This document shows, piece after piece, positions 8,646 through 17,509 of a stretch of 45,164 bases of DNA. The DNA lies in assembly GCA_964371305.1 (NCBI GenBank), contig CAYJLA010000007.1:1-45164 (forward strand). Reading direction: 5' to 3'. Position numbers and translations under genes: made by a program. The notes beneath the pieces are model-generated. The model ran no database searches. It was not told where the DNA came from and worked only from the letters and a program-made list of their open reading frames with translations. Source of the stretch: CAYJLA01 sp964371305. GTDB taxonomy: Bacteria; Bacillota_I; Bacilli_A; RFN20; CAG-826. Within the stretch, counting starts at the first letter, position 1; each line of letters opens with the position of its first letter.

Positions 8646-9341
8646 TTACAAACTTTCTAAACGTTCAATTTCAGTGTCATCAAGTTCATAGTACTCGCCT
8701 ATATTCAAATCCTTTAACGTTAAAAAAGAAAAACTTCTTCTATGCAGATTTATAACTTCATAGCCAAACGCTCTACACATTCTTTTTACTTGATGATATT
8801 TGCCTTCTCTGAGTGTTAGATCTAAAGTATTTTTCCCTGTAATGACCGTGTCAGCCGGCATAGTTTTATACCCATCATCAATTACTACACCTTCTTTAAA
8901 TAATTTAACTAAATCGTGTGTAATTTCTTTATCTAATGTCACTTCATATACTTTATCTACATGATGTTTAGGAGAAATAAGTCTATGAGCTAACACACCA
9001 TGATTAGTTATAATGATTAATCCAGTAGTGTCTTTATCTAGTCTTCCAACATGAGTTAAACCCTTAATTTTAAGATGTGAAAAAAACTCAAGTATTGTTG
9101 GATAAAGACTGTCAGTATTTGCAGAGACATAACCTTTCGGTTTATTAAAAACAAAATATCTATATTGTTTAAATGTAATTATTTCATCATTGAACATTAC
9201 TACATCGCAATTAGGATTAATATTTAATGATGTATTTTTCGTTAATAAATCGTTTACTTTAACTAAACCCTTTTTAATGTATGCTTTAACTTCGTTGCGT
9301 GTACCAAGCGAAGAGTTTGCTAAAAATTTATCTAGTCTCAT
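8646..9341 (-). CDS. rsuA: RsuA-family rRNA pseudouridine synthase (231 aa)
   Basis: It converts a uridine in ribosomal RNA to pseudouridine; by family the target is position 516 of 16S rRNA, though the exact site is inferred. The N-terminal 60 residues form an S4 RNA-binding domain (MRLDKFLANSSLGTRNEVK). The catalytic domain has the family motif GRLDKDTTGL with the active-site aspartate, then KVYEVTL and a late GKYHQVKRM stretch, all in the usual order. Length is normal for RsuA. The start overlaps the end of the PAP2 gene by 14 bases, so it is the last gene of a DUF368-PAP2-rsuA operon. Confidence 0.9.
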   Translation of the reverse strand: MRLDKFLANSSLGTRNEVKAYIKKGLVKVNDLLTKNTSLNINPNCDVVMFNDEIITFKQYRYFVFNKPKGYVSANTDSLYPTILEFFSHLKIKGLTHVGRLDKDTTGLIIITNHGVLAHRLISPKHHVDKVYEVTLDKEITHDLVKLFKEGVVIDDGYKTMPADTVITGKNTLDLTLREGKYHQVKRMCRAFGYEVINLHRRSFSFLTLKDLNIGEYYELDDTEIERLESL

Positions 9342-10017
9342 CTGCAGTTTCTGTTTGTTGCTTTTTAAAGACCTTGTTCCAAACTTTTTCCATAAACCAT
9401 GGAGTAACTTTTGGTTGTAAATAATTTAATAAATAATAAACGCCGATTGAACCACCAGCTCCTACAATTGCGCCTGCAAGAATGTCAGTAGGGAAGTGTA
9501 CTAAAAGGAAAACTCTTGAAAAAGCGATTAATGCTGCAAGAACAAATGCTCCAATTCCCCATTTCTTAAAGTGTAAGAAGATCATGGTAGCAGCAGTAAA
9601 ACTAACACAAGAATGTCCAGATGGGAAAGAATAACTTGATTCAATATTACCAAATCCTAAGAAAGTTTCTTCAGGGAACATACTAGTTACGAAGTCTCTA
9701 AAGAAGTTAGCGTTTGGGTAATAAGCTAAACTTTCATCAAAGTATGGACGAGCTCTTTGGATAGTTTCTTTTAGTAAAATATTGTTAATTAAAAGACTAA
9801 CTAGAACAATTGATACTAAAGAATATACTCCACATTTGCGCGTTTTTTTGAAAAAAAGCATAACAATTCCTACTAAAACCCAAAATATTCCAACATCGCC
9901 TAAAATAGATAAATAATAGAAAAATTGATTGATCCACTCTACTCCATGCCAGTTTTGAGATATGTAGTATAACCACTCAAAATCAAAGCCAATTTCCCAT
10001 ACAGTTGCTAACGTCAT
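9328..10017 (-). CDS. PAP2-superfamily membrane phosphatase, probable undecaprenyl pyrophosphatase
   Basis: The three PAP2 signatures are complete: K-x6-RP in KETIQRARP, PSGH in SFPSGHSCVSF, and SR-x5-H-x3-D in SRVFLLVHFPTD. These supply the catalytic histidines and the phosphate-binding lysine and arginines. Several hydrophobic helices surround them and the active site would face the outside. Family members of this size (229 aa) remove a phosphate from undecaprenyl pyrophosphate (BcrC type) or from other lipid phosphates. It begins one base after the DUF368 gene stops, behind an AGGAGAAG site. That partner is from a family of undecaprenyl phosphate flippases, which favours the lipid-carrier recycling role. 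The exact substrate is inference. Confidence 0.85.
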   Translation of the reverse strand: MTLATVWEIGFDFEWLYYISQNWHGVEWINQFFYYLSILGDVGIFWVLVGIVMLFFKKTRKCGVYSLVSIVLVSLLINNILLKETIQRARPYFDESLAYYPNANFFRDFVTSMFPEETFLGFGNIESSYSFPSGHSCVSFTAATMIFLHFKKWGIGAFVLAALIAFSRVFLLVHFPTDILAGAIVGAGGSIGVYYLLNYLQPKVTPWFMEKVWNKVFKKQQTETADETR

Positions 10018-10018
10018 A

Positions 10019-10945
10019 TTATACTTCTCCTTCTGTTATTTCTTCTTTCGATATAACTAGTTCATATTTTCTTTGCTGTAAAACAATATAGTAACTAAGC
10101 GATAAACCGCCAATGAAAAGTATGGCAGTAAGTAACCATTCCCACCAAGTAATTCCAAGGTTATAATATTCGACTATTTCAAAGTTATAAAACAAAGAAA
10201 ATAGTGAGCCAATTACAAAACCAATAATACCATAAAAAGTAGCGGTTTTAAAATTCTTTAGTAGGTAACCCATAAGACCAGCAAAAATGAAAAAACCAAT
10301 AATTACACCAATCGCCATACATCCAAGTAAGCCGATTGTTTCAAATATGTATTTACCATCTTTAACATTATCTATTAATGCAAGTATTTCGGTATAAAAA
10401 CCTAATACAAGTAATAACATGGAACCACTAATTCCTGGAACAATTAATGCAAATGAAGCAATCATGCCAACAGGAATTAAAATTAAATATAAATACCATT
10501 CGTATGGTTGACTAAATAAAGAAGAAACGTCTAGTTCATATGCTACTGAAAACACACCGAAAAGCACTGCAACTACAAGTGTAATCACCATAATTATATA
10601 ATGTATAGTTTTTGGCTTAACTTCTTTTACGTTGTCATAAATGCCAGGTAAACTGCCCATAATAAATCCACCAAACAGCGCTACTATAGCAAGCATCAAA
10701 TGTTCAAATGCTAAATCTAGTGGATACCACATTATTCCAATTGCTACAAGTATTCCAAGTGCAACTGGAATAACAACTTTAAGTGAGTTTCTAAAGTCTT
10801 TAAATAAATTATTAACAGCATAAAGTAATCTATCATATAACTTAACAATAATTGCAATAGTGCCTCCGCTTACTCCAGGAATAATACAGGCAACTCCAAT
10901 CGCCATAGATTTGAAAAAATCTCTTAAATAATTTTTTAGTTTCAT
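10019..10945 (-). CDS. DUF368 membrane protein, probable undecaprenyl phosphate transporter (PopT family)
   Basis: This polytopic membrane protein of 308 residues has the inverted-repeat signature of DUF368: CIIPGVSGGTIAIIVKLYDRL near the N-terminus and ALIVPGISGSMLLLVLGFY near residue 170. Both repeats carry the PG-(V/I)-SG core. DUF368 proteins (PopT) were shown together with DedA proteins to return undecaprenyl phosphate from the outer to the inner leaflet. It is the first gene of a minus-strand operon with a PAP2 phosphatase that could make that substrate. No ribosome binding site is visible before the ATG; a TATTAT lies six bases upstream, so a leaderless transcript is possible. Confidence 0.85.
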   Translation of the reverse strand: MKLKNYLRDFFKSMAIGVACIIPGVSGGTIAIIVKLYDRLLYAVNNLFKDFRNSLKVVIPVALGILVAIGIMWYPLDLAFEHLMLAIVALFGGFIMGSLPGIYDNVKEVKPKTIHYIIMVITLVVAVLFGVFSVAYELDVSSLFSQPYEWYLYLILIPVGMIASFALIVPGISGSMLLLVLGFYTEILALIDNVKDGKYIFETIGLLGCMAIGVIIGFFIFAGLMGYLLKNFKTATFYGIIGFVIGSLFSLFYNFEIVEYYNLGITWWEWLLTAILFIGGLSLSYYIVLQQRKYELVISKEEITEGEV

Positions 10946-11112
10946 GAGTATATAATAACTTAAATTGAGATTTAATTATATATAAAAAATATTTTCAATT
11001 AGCGTGTATATTGCGAAGATTGGCATAACAAACAAAACGATGTCGCTTAACTAATTAAAAAACTCATATATAAGACTAAATAAGTTTTGTTATTCTTTTA
11101 TTTTTCGCGTTG

Positions 11113-11121
11113 TGTTATATT
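11113..11121 (+). promoter_or_regulatory. Extended -10 promoter element of a lipoprotein gene
   Basis: TGtTATATT (TG at 11113-11114, -10 at 11116-11121) is followed 14 bases later by an AGGAG ribosome binding site at 11136-11140 and the ATG at 11146. The rest of the 200-base divergent gap (10946-11145) is AT-rich, and nothing else in it can be named. Confidence 0.45.
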
Positions 11122-11145
11122 ATAAATATAAATTCAGGAGTATTT

Positions 11146-12366
11146 ATGAAAAAAACTATAACTTTAGTCGTTTGTGCCGTTGCCTTCTCATTACTTGTCA
11201 GTGCATGTGTTCAAACTACACCATCAATTACAGATTCATCTTTAAGTGATTCAGTACCGTCTGTTTCTACTTCCATAACGTCTCCAAGTGTATCAACCAC
11301 AACAGGCCCAACTACATCTGTTACACCATCTATATCAGATACTGTAACAAGTAACGATCCATCAACACCTGAAGAAAATTGGGAGGAGAGCATTAAAGAT
11401 AAGATGAATGCTGAATTAGGAGAACTACTGCCATATATTGAGTTAGTAAGTCCTAGCGTGTTTATAGAACCAGATTATTTTTTAATAAGTGAATATAATC
11501 AACCATCAAAAGTTAGTGAATATGGTGAAATAGCTTTAGCAAATGGATATGTATTAAAAAGCGAGAATGAAGGATCATACCTTTATGTAAAAGATTCGGT
11601 TTCTTATTCAAATAAGTTAATTTATTTACAAGTTGAATATTATTTAGGTGATAGTCAATATGATCCAGGAACGGATATATATGCATGGTTGGACGAAAAG
11701 CCTGACTCAGAATTTCCTCAAGATAAAATTAATGAATATTTAAGTGAAACTGGAGTAATTGTCCCATCAATGGACGGAGAAGAGTTTTATTCTTCAATTG
11801 AAGATGGATATTATTTATTAGATGTTTATTCTTCAGAAACAAACTTAGTAGAAGTATATAGAAATAGTTTAGATAATGATACAAGTAATTTTTGGAATGT
11901 AGTTGATTATGATGGAACGATTTTTGCGACTAACTATGAAGAAACCGTAGGTATTACATTTTATCTAGTTGATGATGCATATTTGTCAATTCAATATTTT
12001 ATCACTCTACCTTCATACACTAAGATAACTGAGGATTTTCCGCGTGAAGATTTAATAGCAGTTCATGGAGAGAATACAGCTAATTTAATTCCTTCATTTA
12101 ATGATGTTGAAGGTCTTGGTTACAAAGTTGCTTTAGATGTAAATATTGTAATACAAGTTAATGATGCGGGAACACCTGGAGTGGACGCTATTGAAGATAC
12201 ATATTCACAAGCTTTAAATTCTGCTGGCTGGAATATTGATACTTCTCAGGTTAATACAGTTGGTTATATTGCAGTTCATGTTGAAGCACCTAATCTTCAA
12301 CTTGTTTACTATACATACGGAGGGGCGTTTTTACTTACTATTTCTGATCTTTCTGGCGAGCTCTAG
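11146..12366 (+). CDS. Secreted lipoprotein with Ser/Thr-rich linker (406 aa)
   Basis: MKKTITLVVCAVAFSLLVSAC is a type II signal peptide with a good lipobox (VSAC, Cys21). Residues 22-75 form a Ser/Thr/Pro/Val-rich, probably disordered linker, and the rest is a globular domain rich in Tyr, Asp and Glu with no recognised family. The start at 11146 has AGGAG five bases upstream; a longer reading from a TTG at 11110 would hide the signal peptide and is rejected. The same linker style appears in the two lipoproteins at 27-30.6 kb. Function is unknown. A surface substrate-binding or adhesive role is possible but unsupported. Confidence 0.85.
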   Translation: MKKTITLVVCAVAFSLLVSACVQTTPSITDSSLSDSVPSVSTSITSPSVSTTTGPTTSVTPSISDTVTSNDPSTPEENWEESIKDKMNAELGELLPYIELVSPSVFIEPDYFLISEYNQPSKVSEYGEIALANGYVLKSENEGSYLYVKDSVSYSNKLIYLQVEYYLGDSQYDPGTDIYAWLDEKPDSEFPQDKINEYLSETGVIVPSMDGEEFYSSIEDGYYLLDVYSSETNLVEVYRNSLDNDTSNFWNVVDYDGTIFATNYEETVGITFYLVDDAYLSIQYFITLPSYTKITEDFPREDLIAVHGENTANLIPSFNDVEGLGYKVALDVNIVIQVNDAGTPGVDAIEDTYSQALNSAGWNIDTSQVNTVGYIAVHVEAPNLQLVYYTYGGAFLLTISDLSGEL

Positions 12367-12421
12367 TCGTTAGAACCTTCAATTAACGAAATGTAAAATG
12401 AATTTAAAAAGTACGGGATAT

Positions 12422-12958
12422 ATGAAAAATTTAATAATATATAATACAAAAACAGGAAGCACCAAGGAATATGCTTCTTCAATCGCTGCAAGAACTAATG
12501 CAGATGTTATTTCATTTAAAGAGATGAAACTAAATAAACTAAAAGAATATGACACTATTTTATTTCTTAGTTATGTTAGAAGTTATTCTATTATTGGTAT
12601 AGAGAAATTTTTGAACTTTTATTACGATTTAGAAGACAAGAACTTACTAGTGGGGTTTGTTGGTATGTCTCCACGTAGTCAAGAAGTTAGAAATTTAACA
12701 ATCATAACTAATGGTTTAGATGATTATCACCTAAGGTTATATCAATTAATGGGAAGTGTGGATATTAATAAACTCGGATTTTTAGAAAAGCGTTTATTTA
12801 AGTTTTCTATTCAAAGAGCGATAGCACAAAGCGGTGGCAGAGGCGCTCAAACTGCTGAAGCTGAAAAAATGCTTAAGTATCCAAGACACGTTAATGACCA
12901 AATGGGCATGGATAAAATTGTTAGCGTTATGCAACAGTTAGAAAAAGAAAAGAAATAA
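12422..12958 (+). CDS. Flavodoxin-like protein (178 aa)
   Basis: The N-terminus MKNLIIYNTKTGSTKEYA is a beta strand followed by the FMN phosphate-binding loop T-x-T-G-x-T of flavodoxins, and FLSYVRSYSI follows a second strand, as in the flavodoxin domain family related to menaquinone-dependent protoporphyrinogen oxidase. Length fits that group. Role is probably FMN-based electron transfer or quinone reduction in the cytoplasm; the partner is unknown. I chose 12422 over the ATG at 12398 because the flavodoxin fold starts exactly there; neither start has a strong ribosome binding site. It is followed 55 bases later by pth. Confidence 0.75.
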   Translation: MKNLIIYNTKTGSTKEYASSIAARTNADVISFKEMKLNKLKEYDTILFLSYVRSYSIIGIEKFLNFYYDLEDKNLLVGFVGMSPRSQEVRNLTIITNGLDDYHLRLYQLMGSVDINKLGFLEKRLFKFSIQRAIAQSGGRGAQTAEAEKMLKYPRHVNDQMGMDKIVSVMQQLEKEKK

Positions 12959-13013
12959 TAGAGAGTAGTCAAATATATACTGTCAAGTAGAAGTATAAAA
13001 TAGGAGTAATAAT

Positions 13014-13577
13014 ATGAAGTTAATTGTTGGATTAGGAAATCCAGGAAGGCAATATAATAATACACGTCATAACATTGGCTTTGATGTGATTGATCTTTTA
13101 AGTGACAAGTCTAAGATAGATTTAGATAGAAGTGCTTTTTCAGCCGATTATGGTAAAGGAATAATATTTGGAGAAGATGTTGTGTTATTAAAGCCACAAA
13201 CCTACATGAACCTTTCTGGAAAAAGTGTCGTCGGAGCGATTAATTTTTTCAAAATAGCACTTGATGATGTAATTGTTATATATGATGATACTGCATTTGA
13301 TTTAGGCCAAATTAGATTGAAAGAAGATGGCACTTCAGGTGGACATAATGGCATAGAAAATATTATTCAATTATGTGGAAGTAATAAAATAAAACGTTGT
13401 AGAGTTGGTATTGGACAACCTACATATAATAAAGCAGATTATGTTCTTGGTAAGTTTTCTAAAGAAGAAATAGATGACAAAGAAAAAGCTGTATCAAAAG
13501 CTGTCGATTCCATTTTACATTACTTAAAAAATGATTTTTCTTCTGCTATGAACTTATACAATCAAAAAGATAAATAA
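13014..13577 (+). CDS. pth: Peptidyl-tRNA hydrolase
   Basis: Pth frees tRNA from peptidyl-tRNAs that drop off the ribosome. The start MKLIVGLGNPGRQYNNTRHNIGF contains the family motif with Asn9 and the catalytic His19. LKPQTYMNLSG, the aspartate in VIYDD and SGGHNG follow in order. The length of 187 residues is normal. An AGGAG site stands seven bases before the ATG. The gene is followed 11 bases later by mfd, the same order as in Bacillus, so this is a conserved neighbourhood. Confidence 0.97.
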   Translation: MKLIVGLGNPGRQYNNTRHNIGFDVIDLLSDKSKIDLDRSAFSADYGKGIIFGEDVVLLKPQTYMNLSGKSVVGAINFFKIALDDVIVIYDDTAFDLGQIRLKEDGTSGGHNGIENIIQLCGSNKIKRCRVGIGQPTYNKADYVLGKFSKEEIDDKEKAVSKAVDSILHYLKNDFSSAMNLYNQKDK

Positions 13578-13588
13578 GGAATTATTGT

Positions 13589-16500
13589 GTGAATAATTTA
13601 TTCTCTCTTATTCAATCTAATAAAGCTTTTGAAATATTAGAAAAGAAAAAAGGTTCTATCATTATTGATGAAACTATTGGTAGTGCTCTTTTAGTTGGGA
13701 GCTATTTTAATAAATATAAAAGTAACATTCACATAGTTGCTTCTAATATTTATTCAGCACAAAAAATAAGTGATTTTTTAAGCATTTGTGTTGGTGAAAA
13801 AAATGTGTTTCTGTACCCAAACGATGAACTCCTTAGAGCAGAACAACTTGCATCAAATAAAGAGTTTTTATCACAAAGACTTTATGTGCTTTCTAATCTA
13901 CTAAACAACGTACCAAAAATTTTAATTTCTCACCCCAGTTCTTTACTTAGATTTCTACCATCTCCTAAGCTATTTAAGGCTAATAGTTTGGCATATAAAA
14001 TAGGCGAAAAAATAGATAGAGAAAAATTAGTAAAAATACTTATAAAAACAGGTTACACAAAAGTAAATAAAGTAGATCAATCTCTTCAATTTGCGGTGCG
14101 TGGAGATATTATAGATATATACTCAATTAATTACGATTTACCAATTAGAATTTCAATGTGGGATGATGAAATAGAAAGCATTTCTTATTTTGATATTGCC
14201 ACGCAAATTTCTAAGAAATCTCTTGAAAAGATTGATATAATTCCAGGAACAGATATGCTATTTAATGATGAAGAATTTGCTTCGATTGAAGAAAAAATTT
14301 CTCGTCAATTTTTGCTTGATAGCAAGGGTTTATCAGCACTAGAAAAAGAAAAATACCTGCAAAAAGTCAATATTTCGGTTGAAAATATATTAAATTATTC
14401 TTTTAAGGAATCTCTTTATAAGTTATATGGTTTCTTATTGGATAAAACATTTAGTGTACTAGATTATTTTGATGCCGACATCACTTTTTTTACAAACTAC
14501 GAACAAATAGAAGTTGCGTGTAATTTATTGGAGAGTGACTCAAGAAATTATCTAGATAGTTTAGTTGATTCTCACACAACAATTTCTCATTTAGAGATGT
14601 ATTTAAATTTTAAACATTTGTTGCCTTTAATATCCAATAAAGTCACTGGAAAAACACTAAGAAATACTCTTGATGAAAATGTGTTTTCTCTAAGACCAAT
14701 TATATCTTCAAATAACACAATTCAAAAAGCAATAATGACTATTAATTCATATGTGGATTTTAATGAAAAAATTGTGCTATGTTTAACAAGTAAACAACAA
14801 CTTTCTACCATTAAAAATTTGATGGAAGAAAACGGTATGGAATATGAAATTATTGAAGGGTTTGATTTACCAAAAAAACAAATAGGAATTACTCTTTTAG
14901 ATTTGCAAAATGGCTTTGAGTTAACTAATGAAAAAATAGTATATATTTCTAGCAAAGAACTATTCGGAAATCATTCATATTCATCAAGATTTACTTCCCG
15001 ATTCAATAAGTCTACTATACTAAGGAGTTATGAAGATCTTAAACGAGGGGATTATGTCGTTCATGAAACTTATGGTATTGGAAAATTCATTGAAGTAAAG
15101 ACTCTTGAATCAGAAGGTGTACATAGAGATTACTTACACATTCTTTATAAAAACGATGAAATATTATATGTTCCCTTAGTGCAATTTAGATTAGTAAGGA
15201 AATATCAATCAAGAGAAGGAGTTGCACCTGCACTTAATTCAATATCTGGTAGTGGATGGGAAAAAACTAAAAAAAGAATCATGGAGAAAATTGATTCTCT
15301 TGCAGATGAGTTAATTGAACTTTATAAAGAAAGGGCTAAGATCGAGGGATTTGCTTTCAAATTAGATGATGAATTTCAACAAAGATTTGAAGAGGCTTTT
15401 CCTCATGAACTAACTCAAGATCAACAACAGAGTTTAACTGAAATTAAAAATGACATGGAGTCAATCGCTCCAATGAATAGGTTACTATGTGGAGATGTTG
15501 GTTTTGGTAAAACAGAAGTTGCATTCCGTAGTATTTTTAAATGTATAAATTCAGGTAAGCAAGCATTACTTCTTTGCCCGACCACATTATTAGCGCGGCA
15601 ACATTTTAACGTGGCAAAAGAAAGATTTGAAGGTTTTGATATTAATATTGCGTTACTATCTAGACTAACAACACCTCTTCAACAAAAGAAAATATATGAT
15701 GAGTTTTCCGAGGGAAAGATACATCTTTTAATTGGCACACATAAGTTATTATCTAAACAAGTTAGGCCAAAAGAATTAGGACTTCTTGTCATAGATGAAG
15801 AGCAAAGATTTGGTGTAGCTCAAAAAGAAAAGATTGTGCAACTAAAAACTAACATTGATGTTTTAAGTTTATCTGCAACACCAATTCCAAGAACGCTACA
15901 AATGTCTTTAGTAGGGATTAGACAATTGTCACAAATTATAACAGCACCTAGAAATAGAGTGGCTGTTCAAACATATGTATCTGAATATTCTAGAGAAGTT
16001 ATAAATGAATTAATACAAAGAGAACTAGGAAGACAAGGGCAAGTATTTTATCTTCACAATAATATATCTACTATTTTAAGTGTGGCACATAAATTGCAAA
16101 AAAGTTCTCCGCTTGCAAACGTGGCAGTTGTTCATGGAAGAATGGATAAAAATGAAGTAGAAGAAATAATGAGCGCATTTTATAGCGGTGATGTGAATAT
16201 TCTTGTTGCAACTTCAATCATCGAAAACGGAATTGATGTGCCGAATGCAAATATGGTTATTGTAGAAAACGCTAGCAACTTTGGTTTATCACAACTATAC
16301 CAAATTAAAGGCAGAGTCGGAAGAGGAGATAGAATTGCATACGCTTATTTCTTTTATAAAGACCAAACTAAACTTACTGAAACAGCAACCAAAAGACTTA
16401 AGGCTATACAAGATTTTACAGAACTTGGCAGTGGATATAAGATTGCTCAAAGAGACTTAATGATTAGAGGAGCTGGGGAGATTTTAGGAAAAGAACAAGC

Positions 16501-17080
16501 TGGATTTATTGATTCAATTGGTGTTGATCTATATTTAAAAATGTTAAATGAAACGATCGAACTAAAAACATCTAATACACCGCCACCGGAAACAAAACCA
16601 TCAACAATGATCAACATAGATGCCTATATCCCAAAAGAATATGCAAATGAAAGTGATAAAATAGAACTTTATCAGCAAATTGATAGTGTAAAGTCTTTGT
16701 CTGCACTTTCTGATTTAGAGCTAGAGTTCAAAGATATATATGGAAGATTGCCAAAAGAAACAAAACTATTATTAGATAAAAAAGAAATCGATATTTTAAT
16801 GACAAATTCTTGTTTCTCAGGACTACAAGATAGTTCTAAAAAAATTCATTTATTATTATCTCCTAAATTTTCTACTTCAACAGGAATTGGCGAAAAGTTA
16901 TTTGAAATACTAACTCCATTTTTAGCTAATATTGATGTTAGATACGTAAAACAAATTATACACATATATATTAATAAGAATGATATGGTAGAAGAATGGA
17001 TGAATTTACTTAGAAATATTTTAAATCACATTGTTGAATTAAATAAAGAAATAGAAGGTACAAGAAATGAGATTAGATAA
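13589..17080 (+). CDS. mfd: Transcription-repair coupling factor Mfd
   Basis: Mfd pushes stalled RNA polymerase off damaged DNA and recruits the UvrABC repair machinery. All parts are present in 1163 residues: an N-terminal UvrB-like region, the RNA polymerase interaction domain at about 483-537 (GDYVVHETYGIGKF), and a RecG-like translocase with Walker A GDVGFGKTE near 635. The DEEQ box in VIDEEQRFGV is near 736, with SATPIPRTL and QIKGRVGRGD after it, and a C-terminal TRCF domain covers about 1005-1120. The start is a GTG with AAGGA eight bases upstream. The end overlaps rqcP by 14 bases, so the two are coupled. Confidence 0.97.
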   Translation: MNNLFSLIQSNKAFEILEKKKGSIIIDETIGSALLVGSYFNKYKSNIHIVASNIYSAQKISDFLSICVGEKNVFLYPNDELLRAEQLASNKEFLSQRLYVLSNLLNNVPKILISHPSSLLRFLPSPKLFKANSLAYKIGEKIDREKLVKILIKTGYTKVNKVDQSLQFAVRGDIIDIYSINYDLPIRISMWDDEIESISYFDIATQISKKSLEKIDIIPGTDMLFNDEEFASIEEKISRQFLLDSKGLSALEKEKYLQKVNISVENILNYSFKESLYKLYGFLLDKTFSVLDYFDADITFFTNYEQIEVACNLLESDSRNYLDSLVDSHTTISHLEMYLNFKHLLPLISNKVTGKTLRNTLDENVFSLRPIISSNNTIQKAIMTINSYVDFNEKIVLCLTSKQQLSTIKNLMEENGMEYEIIEGFDLPKKQIGITLLDLQNGFELTNEKIVYISSKELFGNHSYSSRFTSRFNKSTILRSYEDLKRGDYVVHETYGIGKFIEVKTLESEGVHRDYLHILYKNDEILYVPLVQFRLVRKYQSREGVAPALNSISGSGWEKTKKRIMEKIDSLADELIELYKERAKIEGFAFKLDDEFQQRFEEAFPHELTQDQQQSLTEIKNDMESIAPMNRLLCGDVGFGKTEVAFRSIFKCINSGKQALLLCPTTLLARQHFNVAKERFEGFDINIALLSRLTTPLQQKKIYDEFSEGKIHLLIGTHKLLSKQVRPKELGLLVIDEEQRFGVAQKEKIVQLKTNIDVLSLSATPIPRTLQMSLVGIRQLSQIITAPRNRVAVQTYVSEYSREVINELIQRELGRQGQVFYLHNNISTILSVAHKLQKSSPLANVAVVHGRMDKNEVEEIMSAFYSGDVNILVATSIIENGIDVPNANMVIVENASNFGLSQLYQIKGRVGRGDRIAYAYFFYKDQTKLTETATKRLKAIQDFTELGSGYKIAQRDLMIRGAGEILGKEQAGFIDSIGVDLYLKMLNETIELKTSNTPPPETKPSTMINIDAYIPKEYANESDKIELYQQIDSVKSLSALSDLELEFKDIYGRLPKETKLLLDKKEIDILMTNSCFSGLQDSSKKIHLLLSPKFSTSTGIGEKLFEILTPFLANIDVRYVKQIIHIYINKNDMVEEWMNLLRNILNHIVELNKEIEGTRNEIR

Positions 17081-17324
17081 ATTTTTGAAAGTGTCACGCT
17101 TAATAAAAAGAAGAAGTGTTGCAAAAGCCCTTGCTGACAACTATTTAGTTGAAGTTAATTCCTTTCCTGCAAAACCATCAAAAACTATCAGCGTTGGTGA
17201 TGAAATAGTAATTAAATTAGGTGATAGAGTAATAAAATTTATTATTAAAAATGTTTTGCCCAATGCGTCTAAAGACGTCGCTATTTCCATGTATGAAATT
17301 GTAAGTGACGAGTTTGTTGAGTAG
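17067..17324 (+). CDS. rqcP: S4-domain ribosome quality control protein RqcP (YabO family)
   Basis: The 85-residue protein is essentially one S4 RNA-binding domain: MRLDKFLKVSRLIKRRSVAK, then a glycine/valine turn, then GDEIVIKLGDRVIKFII. This matches Bacillus YabO/RqcP, which binds the large subunit and helps RqcH add alanine tails to nascent chains stuck on split ribosomes. It starts inside the last codons of mfd, and in Bacillus yabO also lies a few genes after mfd. The usual following genes (yabP, yabQ, divIC) are absent. A generic Hsp15-like S4 protein is the alternative. Confidence 0.85.
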   Translation: MRLDKFLKVSRLIKRRSVAKALADNYLVEVNSFPAKPSKTISVGDEIVIKLGDRVIKFIIKNVLPNASKDVAISMYEIVSDEFVE

Positions 17325-17386
17325 TCATTATAATTTATATTTACTTTAACGATTTCTAAAATTTTATTAATAAATACTACCTCTTT

Positions 17387-17401
17387 TGTGAAGCGCTTAC
17401 A
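17387..17401 (+). promoter_or_regulatory. Possible LacI-family operator (degenerate cre) upstream of opp
   Basis: TGTGAAGCGCTTACA contains the palindromic core AAGCGCTT at 17391-17398 and a right half-site identical to that of CcpA cre boxes, while the left arm does not match. It lies about 20 bases upstream of the candidate -35 of the oligopeptide operon. Weak but suggestive, because a perfect cre box occurs later in this block. Confidence 0.3.
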
Positions 17402-17423
17402 TATGTAAATCAAGTTTTTTGAC

Positions 17424-17451
17424 TTGCTTTTAATGTGAAAAAAAATATACT
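17424..17451 (+). promoter_or_regulatory. Candidate promoter of the oligopeptide importer operon
   Basis: TTGCTT (17424-17429), a 16-base spacer and TATACT (17446-17451) precede the oppA start by about 60 bases. A second TATAAT at 17455-17460 is an alternative -10. The rest of the 185-base gap after rqcP is AT-rich and shows no terminator. Confidence 0.4.
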
Positions 17452-17509
17452 ACTTATAATAGATAAAAGTATATTGTGTACTTTTTTACTAACTCGAAAG
17501 GAGAAAATT

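Noticed and set aside
11110..11145. Upstream TTG start for the lipoprotein at 11146
   Set aside because: It would place the ribosome binding site inside the gene and bury the signal peptide; the ATG at 11146 has AGGAG at correct spacing.
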